DNA of 22,979 nucleotides from a virus. The notes under the pieces were generated by a model. The model did no database searches. It saw only the letters and a list, made by a program, of their open reading frames with translations, and was not told the origin of the DNA. The stretch lies in IMG/VR virus record IMGVR_UViG_3300044841_000065, positions 1-22,979 of that record. One strand, given 5' to 3'. A program made the position numbers and the translations under genes. Positions 6,356 through 14,394 of this stretch are shown piece by piece (within the stretch, counting starts at the first letter, position 1; each line of letters opens with the position of its first letter).

Positions 6356-8287
6356 TCAGGTCGTCATTGCCGTCGAGACGGCTGCAACCTGCGCTGCAGT
6401 GTGAGCGTTGTTGTAGATGCGTATTTCCCGCATGCCGCCGTTCCACGGATTGATGCCAACAGGCGTTGCATTGACATACTGCGATCCCACAGTCAGGGGA
6501 CCTACGATATGGTTTGAAACCGCATTGGTCAGGCTGTCGAAATTGGCAGGCGTGGCAATGCTCGTGCTGCCAGGCGCAGCGCCATTCATATATGCCGTGA
6601 TGGTTCCACCATTGCGAACGAGGGCGAGGACTGCCCATGTATTGAGCGTCAGAGCCGCCGTGGCAATCGCATTGGTGAACGTGTTTTGGATGACCGTGTT
6701 GGCTTTTACTGAACTTGCGGGAGACTCGTTCGTTCGCGATCGATCCATGAAGACATCGCGGATGTTCGTCGAACCGGTCGAAGCGCCGTGCGTCATGATC
6801 GTGTCAAATGTCGTATCGAACGCGTTGCATTCTACGTAGGCATAGAGTGTGCAGTTATGCGGGATATCGATGCTCGCATCCCCGACCAGCGCATCATCCA
6901 CGCCATCAAATGAGACCGCGACCTTGGAGACGAGAGCAGTGTTATAAGTCGGCTGCAATCCCGCAGTCGCCTGTACCAAGTTGGCTCGCCCACATCGATC
7001 AGGCCATGATGCGATCGACGCTCCGTTGGTCAATCCCAGATCAGGTGCGTAGTACCAGGAAATGAGATTGGCACCGTCAATCTGAGAAGAGGTAGCGAAC
7101 GTCGTTGTGACGATTTCGGCAACTTGATTGAATGCGGTCGGCTGGGTGACTCCAGGAGCATTGATTGCGTCACATATCTGTTGTATAGCGCGCTGCGATA
7201 CGACGGGGATTACATAACTGTGGGAACCCGCTCCCGGCGTAAACGTGTTGAACCCGTTAGAGACATTAATCGAGTTGGTGCCTGCAACTGTCGTGAATCC
7301 TGCCTTAGCGGGACCTGCGAGGCCGATCAGAGCGACAATTTCGTTCCAGCCATGCCGGCCCGCGGTGGATTGGCTCCAGTTGGCATAGTAGTAGCCGACC
7401 GGATCGGTTGGAGTAAGCGCGTAGTAGGCTCCGCAGGAAGCGAATGGCCCCAACTCAAATCCGACGAAGACGATGGGTGTGGGCCAGCTCGTCAGGACGC
7501 CATTAGTGGCGGCCCACAGCGTGGCTGTAAAGCCTGCGATATTGCCAAAGTTGTATTCGCCCCCGACAGCGGCGGTACTTTTCGGATACTGCCCTCCCAT
7601 GCAGTAGAGGGTACCCACCTTGCCGGTTATGAGCTGAGCTCCCGTCAGAGGCGAGATGGAATCAGCGGGCGAATTGAGCAGATCATAGAGATTGTTGAGC
7701 GGTCCACCGGTCACGATATCGACCGATCCCACTGCATTTGCGAGTGCTGAGCGCAGTACGGGCACGGATGTGCTGATACCCGCAATGCTCAGCAAGCGTC
7801 GCGCCGGCGTGAATGACTGAGCCAGGAACGTGGTAAGGCTTTCCGACTCCGTGGCATTGAAGGTAGTGGTTGTGGGTCCCGAAGATAATGGAACGCCGGT
7901 TACGCCCGCCGTAGTCAGTATCTGGGAGGCCACTTGAGCGGCTGGATTGGGACTGGTGTTCGCATCCCCTGCATTGTTGGTAACAGCCAGCAGATTGATG
8001 ACGCCGATCTTGTGCGCCCAGGCAAGCAAGCGGACCGCGCTGGGGAATACGTCGGCGACAAACTGACAGTCCAAAATCACGTTCTTGGGAGCGGCCACGC
8101 TGGCACTGGCGAAACTGCCTGCCTGCCAAGACACCCCATTGAACATTTGCGGGCCGCCGTCGCTCGTATACGCTGTCGAACCTGCAGGAATGTTTGTATA
8201 CAACCTTGCCAGTCCAGCCAGCGTGTGAACGCCTCCGAGAATTTCCGCCTGCTGGCCCACTTTGGTCGGATCGTACTGATTGCTCAT
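6356..8287 (-). CDS. Virion-associated protein: degenerate nucleoside-hydrolase-like domain plus LamG-like domain
   Basis: This 643-residue protein starts in an ATGA overlap with the portal stop. Residues about 15-60 form a short beta-rich head (ARLYTNIPAGSTAYTSDGG). Residues about 65-385 resemble inosine/uridine-preferring nucleoside hydrolases: NVILDCQFVADVF at 69-81, INLLAVTNNAGDANTSPN, and a later VFVGFELG. The family's calcium-binding DxDxxxDD motif reads D73-x-Q75-x-x-x-D79-V80, so two acidic ligands are missing and activity is doubtful. Residues about 395-643 look like a LamG/concanavalin-type sandwich (VSFDGVDDALVGD, IVGPLTVGS, WNGGMREIRIYN). The likely role is ligand binding on the virion, as inference. 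Its location between portal and scaffold is unusual, and a strong terminator follows. Confidence 0.7.
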   Translation of the reverse strand: MSNQYDPTKVGQQAEILGGVHTLAGLARLYTNIPAGSTAYTSDGGPQMFNGVSWQAGSFASASVAAPKNVILDCQFVADVFPSAVRLLAWAHKIGVINLLAVTNNAGDANTSPNPAAQVASQILTTAGVTGVPLSSGPTTTTFNATESESLTTFLAQSFTPARRLLSIAGISTSVPVLRSALANAVGSVDIVTGGPLNNLYDLLNSPADSISPLTGAQLITGKVGTLYCMGGQYPKSTAAVGGEYNFGNIAGFTATLWAATNGVLTSWPTPIVFVGFELGPFASCGAYYALTPTDPVGYYYANWSQSTAGRHGWNEIVALIGLAGPAKAGFTTVAGTNSINVSNGFNTFTPGAGSHSYVIPVVSQRAIQQICDAINAPGVTQPTAFNQVAEIVTTTFATSSQIDGANLISWYYAPDLGLTNGASIASWPDRCGRANLVQATAGLQPTYNTALVSKVAVSFDGVDDALVGDASIDIPHNCTLYAYVECNAFDTTFDTIMTHGASTGSTNIRDVFMDRSRTNESPASSVKANTVIQNTFTNAIATAALTLNTWAVLALVRNGGTITAYMNGAAPGSTSIATPANFDSLTNAVSNHIVGPLTVGSQYVNATPVGINPWNGGMREIRIYNNAHTAAQVAAVSTAMTT

Positions 8288-10509
8288 TGCTTACCTTTGG
8301 GCTGTTGGGCGGCATGCGTCTTCATGCGCTCCTGATGCAACGCTGCGTTGTGCGCCAGTCCCAGATCGGACATCTGCTTGGCGTGATCGGACTGCTGCTG
8401 TTCGAGACGCGAGGTCAGCGTGTTGATGGCCTGCTCCTTGGCTGAACCTTCCACGACCGCATTAGCGGCGTCCTGCGTGGCTTTCAGGTTCGCGGCGGCC
8501 AGGAGTTGCAGCGACTTCAATTCGATCTCCTTGGCGTTCAGCATCTCCTGCTGAGCGGCCAATTGCTGCTCGCGAGCGGCGTACTGCGCCTGGGCTGAAT
8601 CGCTGGCGGACTTGACCTTGTCCAACGCGGCCTGTGCTTTGGTCTGTTGCAACAGCGCTTCGGCCTTCTGCTGAGTCAGTTGCTGCTCGGTCTGCATCTG
8701 CTCCTGCGCTTTCTGCTGCTGCGCCTGGGAGATCTGCTGAATCTGTTGCTCTTTCTGCTGGATCTGCTGTTGCACTTGCGGGGGAATCTCAGTGCCATCG
8801 GGCAAATGGCCTGACATCGCGTCCAACGCCTTCTTCTTCGTCGCAGCCGAGATGCCCGAGAGCTCGATCAGCACCTGGCCGGGGATCTGCACCTTGCCTT
8901 CACCAGCCAATGCAGTAAGAGCCTGGAAGTCCTCTTGCTGGACCGTCGCGACGTCCGGCGCCTCGTCGATGACGATGTCCATCTCGAGATCGGGAAGGAC
9001 GTTCATCGGCGCGCCGGCCTTCGCCTTCCCTTGCTTCACCTGCGGGTGATTGTCCGGATACGCCGAATTGACCGGCGTGAACTTCGAGTTCTCACCGTCC
9101 GTGACGCGGATGAACTGCTCGCTCGTCATGAATTGCTTCATGCGGCTGAATGCAGCGGTCATCACGCGCTTCTGCCAGAAGCGAATGTTGTCACCCTGAA
9201 TACCCAAGGTGATCAGTCCGCCCTGCTGATCCAATTGCTTGGCGCGGCCGGAGTTGTCCCCACCGACGCCCAGGAGAGCCTCGTTGGGCCCGGTAGCAGA
9301 CAGCGCCATCTGCGCTTCCTGCAGGAGTTTGAACTGCCCTTCCGCCAGGTCGGTGTTGTCGCGGATCTCCGCTTTCATGCCGGGCGTGTACTCAATCACG
9401 CCATCGGGCTTGGCCGCCTGTTTACGAGAGGCCTCCACGTCATCCAATGCCCCTTTCTCGACCAGCAGCTGGTTGACCGAGAGCATGTGCAGGGACTTGG
9501 ACCGACGTTTGTTGATCTCGTCCTGCAGGTCCTTGTAGCGCTTCACAGCGCCGTAGCGATTGCCCTCCCGGTCCACGAACAGCGATTGCAGGATCAGCGG
9601 GCAACAGGACTCTTGCGTCTCCGCATCGATATAGACGGACTTGGCCGGCTCTTCGATGAAGCCCACGCGGGTGTAGACCGCGCGCATCCACGTATCGCCG
9701 TCCTTGTAGTAATGCTCGACGATCTGGATACGCTTGCGACCGCGATCGAACCAGCGCGGTTTGTCGTCATAGGTCGGGAATCCCGACAGGAACGACTCGC
9801 TCGTGAACAGGTCGAACTTATCCCCGAGCTTCGCGCCGTATTTCGCCCGCGCCTGATCCAGGTCCATCCATTGGATGATGCCCTCGTATCGCGAATCGCT
9901 GAAATCAGCGGCCAGGGAATGGCTGTCGTAAAACAGCCGGTCCCAGCGGATGTAGCGAATGCAGATCTTCTTGTTGGTCGTGCGCGCGTAGGTCGCGTTG
10001 TCGGCAATGACCTCGGCCCCACCAAAGCCCTCGATTGCCATGTTCTCGAACACGGACGACTTGATCTGCGGGAAGTGATTGCAGTCCGCGATGTATCGCA
10101 ACCCTCCGGTCACCGCATCCGTACCCACCTCATCCTGCGGATGACGCGGGAGTGCTTTCGGGTCGGTCCTGAGCTTGCGTTCCAGGCCCAGCGAATAGTC
10201 GATCTTGTCTTTGATGCGGTTGTCGGTGATCGCGGGCTGGCCACGGGCTTCCAATGCCGCTAGCTCGGTATCGGACCACTGCTTGCCGTCGTAGTAGTCG
10301 CGATAGATCTCCGCGGCCCTTCGAGCTTCACGAGTCGCATCCGCGGACTGATTGAACTGACGAATGAGTTTGGCGAGCGTCTGGTCCGAGGTCATCGGAT
10401 CGATGTCGTCGCCTGTCTGCTCGACCTGCTCGTCTGCGGACTTGCCCGTCAGCTGCTCGACGATCGCCGGCGCGCGGGCTTTCTTGGCCTTACGGGGCAC
10501 TACGCGCAA
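8284..10509 (-). CDS. Portal protein, P22-like
   Basis: At about 741 residues it is close to P22 portal (725). Typical features include an N-terminal helical region (IRQFNQSADATREARRAAEI, then YRDYYDGKQWSDTEL), the segment ITDNRIKDKIDYSLGLERK, IRYIRWDRLFYDSHS with SRYEGIIQWMDLDQ, and the clip/wing region RYGAVKRYKDLQDEINKRRS. The C-terminal 150 residues are an extreme Gln/Ala-rich coiled coil, as expected for the P22 portal barrel. It forms the dodecameric DNA-entry ring. The start is unclear: the frame opens with TTG at 10509, with GTG at 10500 as an alternative, and neither has a clear ribosome site. It follows the large terminase. Confidence 0.9.
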   Translation of the reverse strand: MRVVPRKAKKARAPAIVEQLTGKSADEQVEQTGDDIDPMTSDQTLAKLIRQFNQSADATREARRAAEIYRDYYDGKQWSDTELAALEARGQPAITDNRIKDKIDYSLGLERKLRTDPKALPRHPQDEVGTDAVTGGLRYIADCNHFPQIKSSVFENMAIEGFGGAEVIADNATYARTTNKKICIRYIRWDRLFYDSHSLAADFSDSRYEGIIQWMDLDQARAKYGAKLGDKFDLFTSESFLSGFPTYDDKPRWFDRGRKRIQIVEHYYKDGDTWMRAVYTRVGFIEEPAKSVYIDAETQESCCPLILQSLFVDREGNRYGAVKRYKDLQDEINKRRSKSLHMLSVNQLLVEKGALDDVEASRKQAAKPDGVIEYTPGMKAEIRDNTDLAEGQFKLLQEAQMALSATGPNEALLGVGGDNSGRAKQLDQQGGLITLGIQGDNIRFWQKRVMTAAFSRMKQFMTSEQFIRVTDGENSKFTPVNSAYPDNHPQVKQGKAKAGAPMNVLPDLEMDIVIDEAPDVATVQQEDFQALTALAGEGKVQIPGQVLIELSGISAATKKKALDAMSGHLPDGTEIPPQVQQQIQQKEQQIQQISQAQQQKAQEQMQTEQQLTQQKAEALLQQTKAQAALDKVKSASDSAQAQYAAREQQLAAQQEMLNAKEIELKSLQLLAAANLKATQDAANAVVEGSAKEQAINTLTSRLEQQQSDHAKQMSDLGLAHNAALHQERMKTHAAQQPKGKQ

Positions 10510-10564
10510 CCCCGTTGTTTCCGAGCCGGCGAGCCATCTTCATTTCGTTTCGTGAATCGGTCAT
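10490..10564 (-). CDS. Possible 24-residue leader ORF before the portal gene
   Basis: ATG at 10564 opens a very short basic peptide (MTDSRNEMKMARRLGNNGVA) whose stop lies 18-20 bases inside the portal start. It could couple translation into the portal gene, which lacks a good ribosome site of its own. There is no Shine-Dalgarno sequence before it, so this is a weak call. Confidence 0.25.
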   Translation of the reverse strand: MTDSRNEMKMARRLGNNGVARSAP

Positions 10565-10576
10565 TTTGCGCAACTT

Positions 10577-10592
10577 TGTTTCACGTGGAACG
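10577..10592. promoter_or_regulatory. parS-like palindrome between large terminase and portal
   Basis: TGTTTCACGTGGAACG matches the widely conserved chromosomal ParB site TGTTTCACGTGAAACA at 14 of 16 positions, including the complete CACGTG core. It lies in the short non-coding gap after the terminase stop. No ParA or ParB gene is visible here, so any binding would be by a host protein. Chance occurrence or another CACGTG-binding factor cannot be excluded. Confidence 0.4.
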
Positions 10593-10594
10593 GT

Positions 10595-12082
10595 TCAGGC
10601 AGTGCGCCATGACTTGCTCTCGGGGGAATCGAACACTTTCGACCACGAATCCTTGGGTTGATGGCCAGCACTGGCGCCTTTGGACACCCACGGACGGGAC
10701 ATGCAGGCGTAGCGCGTCTCATCGCCGGCGTGATCTTCCGAATCGGTGTCGACGTCCTCAGACTTCCCAGGATCGTGCTGCAGCATCGGCAGCGTGCGGA
10801 TCGTGTGAATGCACGTGCTGAACAGGTACAGCATGGGTCGGCCGTCCTGGCCCACCAGCCGACCGCGAACCTGATCCCACCCAGGCACGCGCTTGTTGTC
10901 CGCGGCGCGCCAGATGATGGGCGCCATGCGTGAGGCAATACTCGGGCCGCCATCCTCTGCCATGGCCGAAGGGTCAATGACCCCGTAGGCGATCTTGTCG
11001 CCCTTCTCGCGCTCCACGATGCCGGGAATGTCTTTCTCGCCGGGTACATTCTTGAGGCCTGTGCGCAGCTGTTCCGCGGTGAGCTTCAAACCCACATTGG
11101 GCTGGCCGTCTTTCATGCCATACCACTCGCGGTACTTGATTAGAGCGCCCGCGGGGAAATGCTTCAGCGAGCCGTCTGAGACCGCGTACCAGCCGACGCT
11201 GAATGGCTTGGACGATCCCCAGTCCATTGCGCGGAACCGCGTCCACTGGGCCGGGAGATCCATCGGCGCGATGACATGGCGGCCTTCCGAGAATTCACTG
11301 AAGAACGCGCCCTCAATGACCGACCAGTCCCCGTCCTTGATCGCGCGCACGAACGTCTTCGATCCAGCGCCCTCGAGGCGTTGCTCATACCCTGGATCGT
11401 TGGCAATCCCGATCTTGTTGTCTTTGAGGCGCGCCTTGACGAACAGGCGTTTCATCCCCGATCCGTCTTCAGCGATGAATGTGTGGCTACCCAGCGGGTA
11501 CTCGCCGATCTTCCAGTACTCGCGCACCCAGTGATGGCCGGGTCCGCCTGGGTTCGCAGAGGCCCGGATGCGCTTGTTCGGGATGTGTGCCGACGCACTG
11601 CGAAGCCGCGCCTTCATGCGCAGATACGGCGTCGGATTGCTCCATAGCGCGATCTCGTCCCAGCCGATCCACGTATAAGCGTGGCCCCAATACTCCATCC
11701 AGTCGTCGTCCGACTCCATGAAGCGCATCTTCAGAGTCGCGCCGTTGGGCCAGGTCCAGGTCTTCGTCTGGTTGCTCCAGCCGACCCCAGGGAACCACTG
11801 TGGGTAAATCTCCTTGGCTCGGGAGATCAGGTCCTCGAGCTGCGGGTAGTTCTTCCTGAACAGAATCCCATGCCAGTGCTGGCCGTATGGGCCCGGCACG
11901 TCCTGTGCGAAATCCCCCAGCAAATAATCACTCTTGCCACCGAATACCGCGCCGCCATAGAGGAGCTCGTCAACCGTGTCCTTCTGGATCGCTACCAGTT
12001 GCGGGCCCGGTTGAGCTCTCCACGGTGTCACTGTCCCGCGCCTCGACTGGGATGGGGCAGGGTGCGTATCCAATGAAAGCAT
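10595..12082 (-). CDS. Terminase large subunit
   Basis: This 495-residue DNA-packaging motor has an N-terminal ATPase and a C-terminal nuclease. Visible motifs are a Walker A variant GGAVFGGKS at 43-51, Walker B TWIGWDE at 137-143, SANPGG at 175-180 (probable coupling motif), and RNase-H-fold nuclease acids D287 (RAMDWGS), D370 (YGVIDPS) and D454 (GDETRYA). It pumps phage DNA into the prohead through the portal encoded next. The 12082 ATG overlaps the small-terminase gene by 113 bases; an in-frame GTG near 12032 (VTPWRAQPGPQ) would shorten this and is equally plausible. A gap of about 85 bases separates it from the portal. Confidence 0.93.
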   Translation of the reverse strand: MLSLDTHPAPSQSRRGTVTPWRAQPGPQLVAIQKDTVDELLYGGAVFGGKSDYLLGDFAQDVPGPYGQHWHGILFRKNYPQLEDLISRAKEIYPQWFPGVGWSNQTKTWTWPNGATLKMRFMESDDDWMEYWGHAYTWIGWDEIALWSNPTPYLRMKARLRSASAHIPNKRIRASANPGGPGHHWVREYWKIGEYPLGSHTFIAEDGSGMKRLFVKARLKDNKIGIANDPGYEQRLEGAGSKTFVRAIKDGDWSVIEGAFFSEFSEGRHVIAPMDLPAQWTRFRAMDWGSSKPFSVGWYAVSDGSLKHFPAGALIKYREWYGMKDGQPNVGLKLTAEQLRTGLKNVPGEKDIPGIVEREKGDKIAYGVIDPSAMAEDGGPSIASRMAPIIWRAADNKRVPGWDQVRGRLVGQDGRPMLYLFSTCIHTIRTLPMLQHDPGKSEDVDTDSEDHAGDETRYACMSRPWVSKGASAGHQPKDSWSKVFDSPESKSWRTA

Positions 12083-12332
12083 TCAGGTTGGCGTCGACGT
12101 CCACGGATTGGTGAGGTTTGCCATCGAGGCGGTTACCGATTTCCTGGTTAGCCCATAGATCGCCTTCGAGGGCGAGCTTCACGAGGTTGTGCGCGAGTCG
12201 ATCCAATGCCTGACCTGCTTCAATCTTTCGCTTCTTATCCGTGTACTGCTTGATGGCCTTATCAATGGCCTCAGCCCAACGCTTAGACTTGGTCGAATTC
12301 GTATTGCCGGGCTGAGCGCCCCGAGTAGCCAT
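11970..12332 (-). CDS. Probable terminase small subunit
   Basis: This 120-residue protein has the basic start TRGAQPGNTNSTKSKRWAEA, a helical middle, and the segment LVKLALEGDLWANQEIGNRL, then DGKPHQSVDV. That pattern recurs in phage proteins annotated as small terminases or packaging-associated DNA-binding proteins. Small terminases recognise the packaging site and load the large subunit. The C-terminal 35 residues lie inside the large-terminase reading frame. The assignment depends mainly on its position directly upstream of the large subunit and on the basic N-terminus. Confidence 0.72.
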   Translation of the reverse strand: MATRGAQPGNTNSTKSKRWAEAIDKAIKQYTDKKRKIEAGQALDRLAHNLVKLALEGDLWANQEIGNRLDGKPHQSVDVDANLNAFIGYAPCPIPVEARDSDTVESSTGPATGSDPEGHG

Positions 12333-12360
12333 TTGTGTCCAATCTCAAGTAGATGATATA

Positions 12361-12894
12361 TCAGACAACATGAGCGCGCTTCTTGCCCTTCATGATCTCG
12401 CAGATAGTTGCAGGGTGAACGCCGAACTGCTCAGCCACTCTACGCTGGATAGCGCCACTGCTGACCATCTGCCGAATGCACCGAACGCTATCATTACTAA
12501 GCTTGGTCGAGTGATGGCGCTCCCCCCAAAGAGTGCCAGTTCGGCCATGGCGAATGCGATCCTGATGATTGCCCTTCGAGGTGTCCCAGCGAAGATTCTC
12601 AACTGAGTTGTTGGCAGAATCACCGTCGAAATGGCAGCCCTGCATTCCTTCCGGTCGGGGACCGACAAATGCCAGCAAAACGAGATGATGGACTGCAAAG
12701 TCGTTGCGAGTTCCATCCTTACCCAGCATCACATAGAAATATCTGCCGCCCCGCCGATGTGGGTTGAGGATTCGCCCCGGCCATGAACGGCCCACATTCA
12801 GCGTTCGAGACAACGAGCGAATGCGACCAACGGATGAAACGTCATAACGACCTTCATAACCCGGGATCGATTTCCAACTTTCCATGTTGTTCAT
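12361..12894 (-). CDS. HNH homing endonuclease with NUMOD4 domain
   Basis: This 177-residue protein starts with ATG at 12894, overlapping the previous stop as ATGA; an upstream in-frame ATG exists but that overlap favours this start. Residues about 4-45 form a NUMOD4-type domain (WKSIPGYEGRYDVSSVGRIR, then SLSRTL). Residues about 60-115 carry the HNH nuclease (FAVHHLVLLAFVG, CHFDGDSANNSVENLRW with NHQD). The C-terminal 45 residues form a helix-turn-helix (LSNDSVRCIRQMV, IQRRVAEQFGVHPATICEIM). These are free-standing selfish endonucleases that copy themselves into homing sites. It sits directly before the terminase genes, a common site for HNH genes, and the neighbouring genes look intact. Confidence 0.88.
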   Translation of the reverse strand: MNNMESWKSIPGYEGRYDVSSVGRIRSLSRTLNVGRSWPGRILNPHRRGGRYFYVMLGKDGTRNDFAVHHLVLLAFVGPRPEGMQGCHFDGDSANNSVENLRWDTSKGNHQDRIRHGRTGTLWGERHHSTKLSNDSVRCIRQMVSSGAIQRRVAEQFGVHPATICEIMKGKKRAHVV

Positions 12895-13214
12895 TCTAAT
12901 GCAGATAACGCTACTAAATCCCAATATTGGACTTCAGTAAAGGCGCCTGTTGGAGGATCAGCGTTGGCTCGAAAGGTGGCGGATTTTCGTTCAATCGGAT
13001 TATGCGGCCTGATGATGACGTTGAGCGTGGCGTCGATCTGCACCTCAACCTGCGTGTCGGGTGTCACTGCGGTCCAGTCCAGTAGCAGCGTGCCCGTGGT
13101 CTCGCATTGCACCCGATAGCTCAGGCTCGTGGGGATCTGGGGCTGCTCGCGGTTATCGAAGAATTTGGCCTTGACGAAACAGCGCGAGCCTTCGTTGAGT
13201 GTGGGGACAGCCAT
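12891..13214 (-). CDS. Small predicted virion protein
   Basis: This 107-residue protein is largely beta-strand (SRCFVKAKFFDNREQPQIPT, SLSYRVQCETTGTLLLDWTA, TQVEVQIDATLNVIIRP), resembling a single immunoglobulin-like domain. It starts with ATG at 13214, two bases before which ends the 48-residue gene. Its stop overlaps the HNH start. Similar single-domain proteins accompany phage tail or head surface genes; no exact family is recognised and the structural role is inference. Confidence 0.6.
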   Translation of the reverse strand: MAVPTLNEGSRCFVKAKFFDNREQPQIPTSLSYRVQCETTGTLLLDWTAVTPDTQVEVQIDATLNVIIRPHNPIERKSATFRANADPPTGAFTEVQYWDLVALSALE

Positions 13215-13361
13215 TCAGATACCCGGATGAGTGCGGTGGAATTTCCAGTTTCGGTAGGCGCGCCATATCCATGGCATGCGAAAACTGCGGCTATAGCGGC
13301 GACCGCGCCATTCCCATGCAATACCCAATCTCTGTTTGAAGTCCATGAAGCTGAAATACAT
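13215..13361 (-). CDS. 48-residue Trp/Arg-rich small protein
   Basis: ATG at 13361 shares one base with the stop of the upstream gene (TGATG), and the stop is followed directly by the ATG of the next gene. The peptide is strongly basic and aromatic (FSFMDFKQRLGIAWEWRGRR; then SRSFRMPWIWRAYRNWKFH), with seven Arg and five Trp in the second half alone or nearly so. Its exact fit between two genes supports translation. It could be a membrane-surface or nucleic-acid-binding peptide; the function is unknown. Confidence 0.6.
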   Translation of the reverse strand: MYFSFMDFKQRLGIAWEWRGRRYSRSFRMPWIWRAYRNWKFHRTHPGI

Positions 13362-13990
13362 CAGCCTTTCCTGAAGAACGTGCGGATCTCATCGGCGCTG
13401 AAGCTCAAGCGCATCTGCGTGGCGAGATTCAGGACAGAGGTTGACGGGGTGCCGCTGATATCTGTAGCGATGTCACAGACAGCGCTGGTGACCGAGACCG
13501 CGGCGCCATTCAAGCTCAGATGGATTGCAGCGACGGCGGACGGCGTGATTGTCCCACCGGATACCGTAATCGGTGAGCCGGCGAGCGCTAATCCTATGGT
13601 CGGATTGGCGGTGACTGCGATCTTCGGTGCCGTGGTCAGGCCAAAGCCGATCGTTGAGATGGCAGTGCCCTGAAGCGTGCTGCCAACCGTAGCCGTCAGG
13701 CCCAAGAGCGTCGTCAGTTGCGTGATGGCGCCGAATCCCCCGCCGGCGGGCAGGCCGAACGCCATATGGATGGCCGTCGCCGGCGCTGAGAGGAAGCCGA
13801 CTGAAATTCCAGTCAGCTTGTTCGCAAATCCCACATCGCCCGTGACATTGAGCTCAACGCCCGAGAGCGTGAGCCCGAATGAGGTCGATAGGTTGGCAGT
13901 CCCGATCGACCCGGCTGCCACCAGGCCCAGGCCGATCGCTGCAATGGCAGCGGTGGCACCAGATGGAGGAGATCGCAGCAGCAGAAGCAT
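13361..13990 (-). CDS. Low-complexity Gly/Ala/Thr-rich predicted structural protein
   Basis: This 209-residue protein is dominated by Gly, Ala, Ser, Thr, Ile and Leu with short alternating repeats (AIAAIGLGLVAAGSIGTANL, SGVELNVTGDVGF, LLGLTATVGSTLQGTAIST), like a fibre shaft or adhesin-type beta structure. The last 20 residues are different and charged (LSFSADEIRTFFRKG). It is two bases from the preceding gene and overlaps the next by one base, so it belongs to the surface-protein cassette. A fibre or surface-lattice role is inferred from composition only. Confidence 0.6.
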   Translation of the reverse strand: MLLLLRSPPSGATAAIAAIGLGLVAAGSIGTANLSTSFGLTLSGVELNVTGDVGFANKLTGISVGFLSAPATAIHMAFGLPAGGGFGAITQLTTLLGLTATVGSTLQGTAISTIGFGLTTAPKIAVTANPTIGLALAGSPITVSGGTITPSAVAAIHLSLNGAAVSVTSAVCDIATDISGTPSTSVLNLATQMRLSFSADEIRTFFRKG

Positions 13991-13991
13991 G

Positions 13992-14387
13992 TCAGCTTAC
14001 CGTGGCTTGCAAACTTCCCGAATTGAATTGAAAAGTGTTCGAGGTATTCACGGTCACGTCACTACTCAACTGCGCATACGACAAAACATTCCCGGCGGTC
14101 GCCGCATCCATGATGGCGACATATCGAACGGTACCCCATCCCGCCGAGGCCGTCGCGAACGTGACTGTGCTCGCGCTGCTGACGCCCGCGCTGCCGGCAC
14201 CGAACGTTGTCGCTACCCGCGCGTAGGCGCCGCCTGAGACCTCATGCGTGAGTGTTCCTGCGGCGAGCTCCGCCAAAGTGGCCGTGGAGGTGAACAGCGC
14301 GCAATAGACCGCGGCCGGACTCGTATACGACGTATTTCGATATACGTGGTCAATGAGCTTGTTTTCCAAAAAGGTCGATGCGGGCAT
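13992..14387 (-). CDS. Gp80-like phage tail/virion protein
   Basis: This 131-residue protein begins PASTFLENKLIDHVYRNTSY and then has TSPAAVYCALFTS. The combination of FLxNKLLDHVxRNTxYTSPxxVYxALFT is a recurrent phage signature, annotated elsewhere as a Gp80-type tail or minor structural domain. The rest is Gly/Ser/Thr-rich beta structure, including GAYARVATTF and VRYVAIMDAATAGNVLSYAQ. It has a reasonable ribosome site (GAGG, five bases before ATG). The exact virion location is not known; its neighbours suggest an adsorption apparatus. Confidence 0.68.
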   Translation of the reverse strand: MPASTFLENKLIDHVYRNTSYTSPAAVYCALFTSTATLAELAAGTLTHEVSGGAYARVATTFGAGSAGVSSASTVTFATASAGWGTVRYVAIMDAATAGNVLSYAQLSSDVTVNTSNTFQFNSGSLQATVS

Positions 14388-14394
14388 GGTGGCC

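Noticed and set aside
8935-10263. 442-residue plus-strand frame opposite the portal gene
   Set aside because: It is the mirror of the GC-rich portal coding strand; no ribosome site or domain, and it is rich in Arg, Leu, Val and Asp as expected for an antisense shadow.
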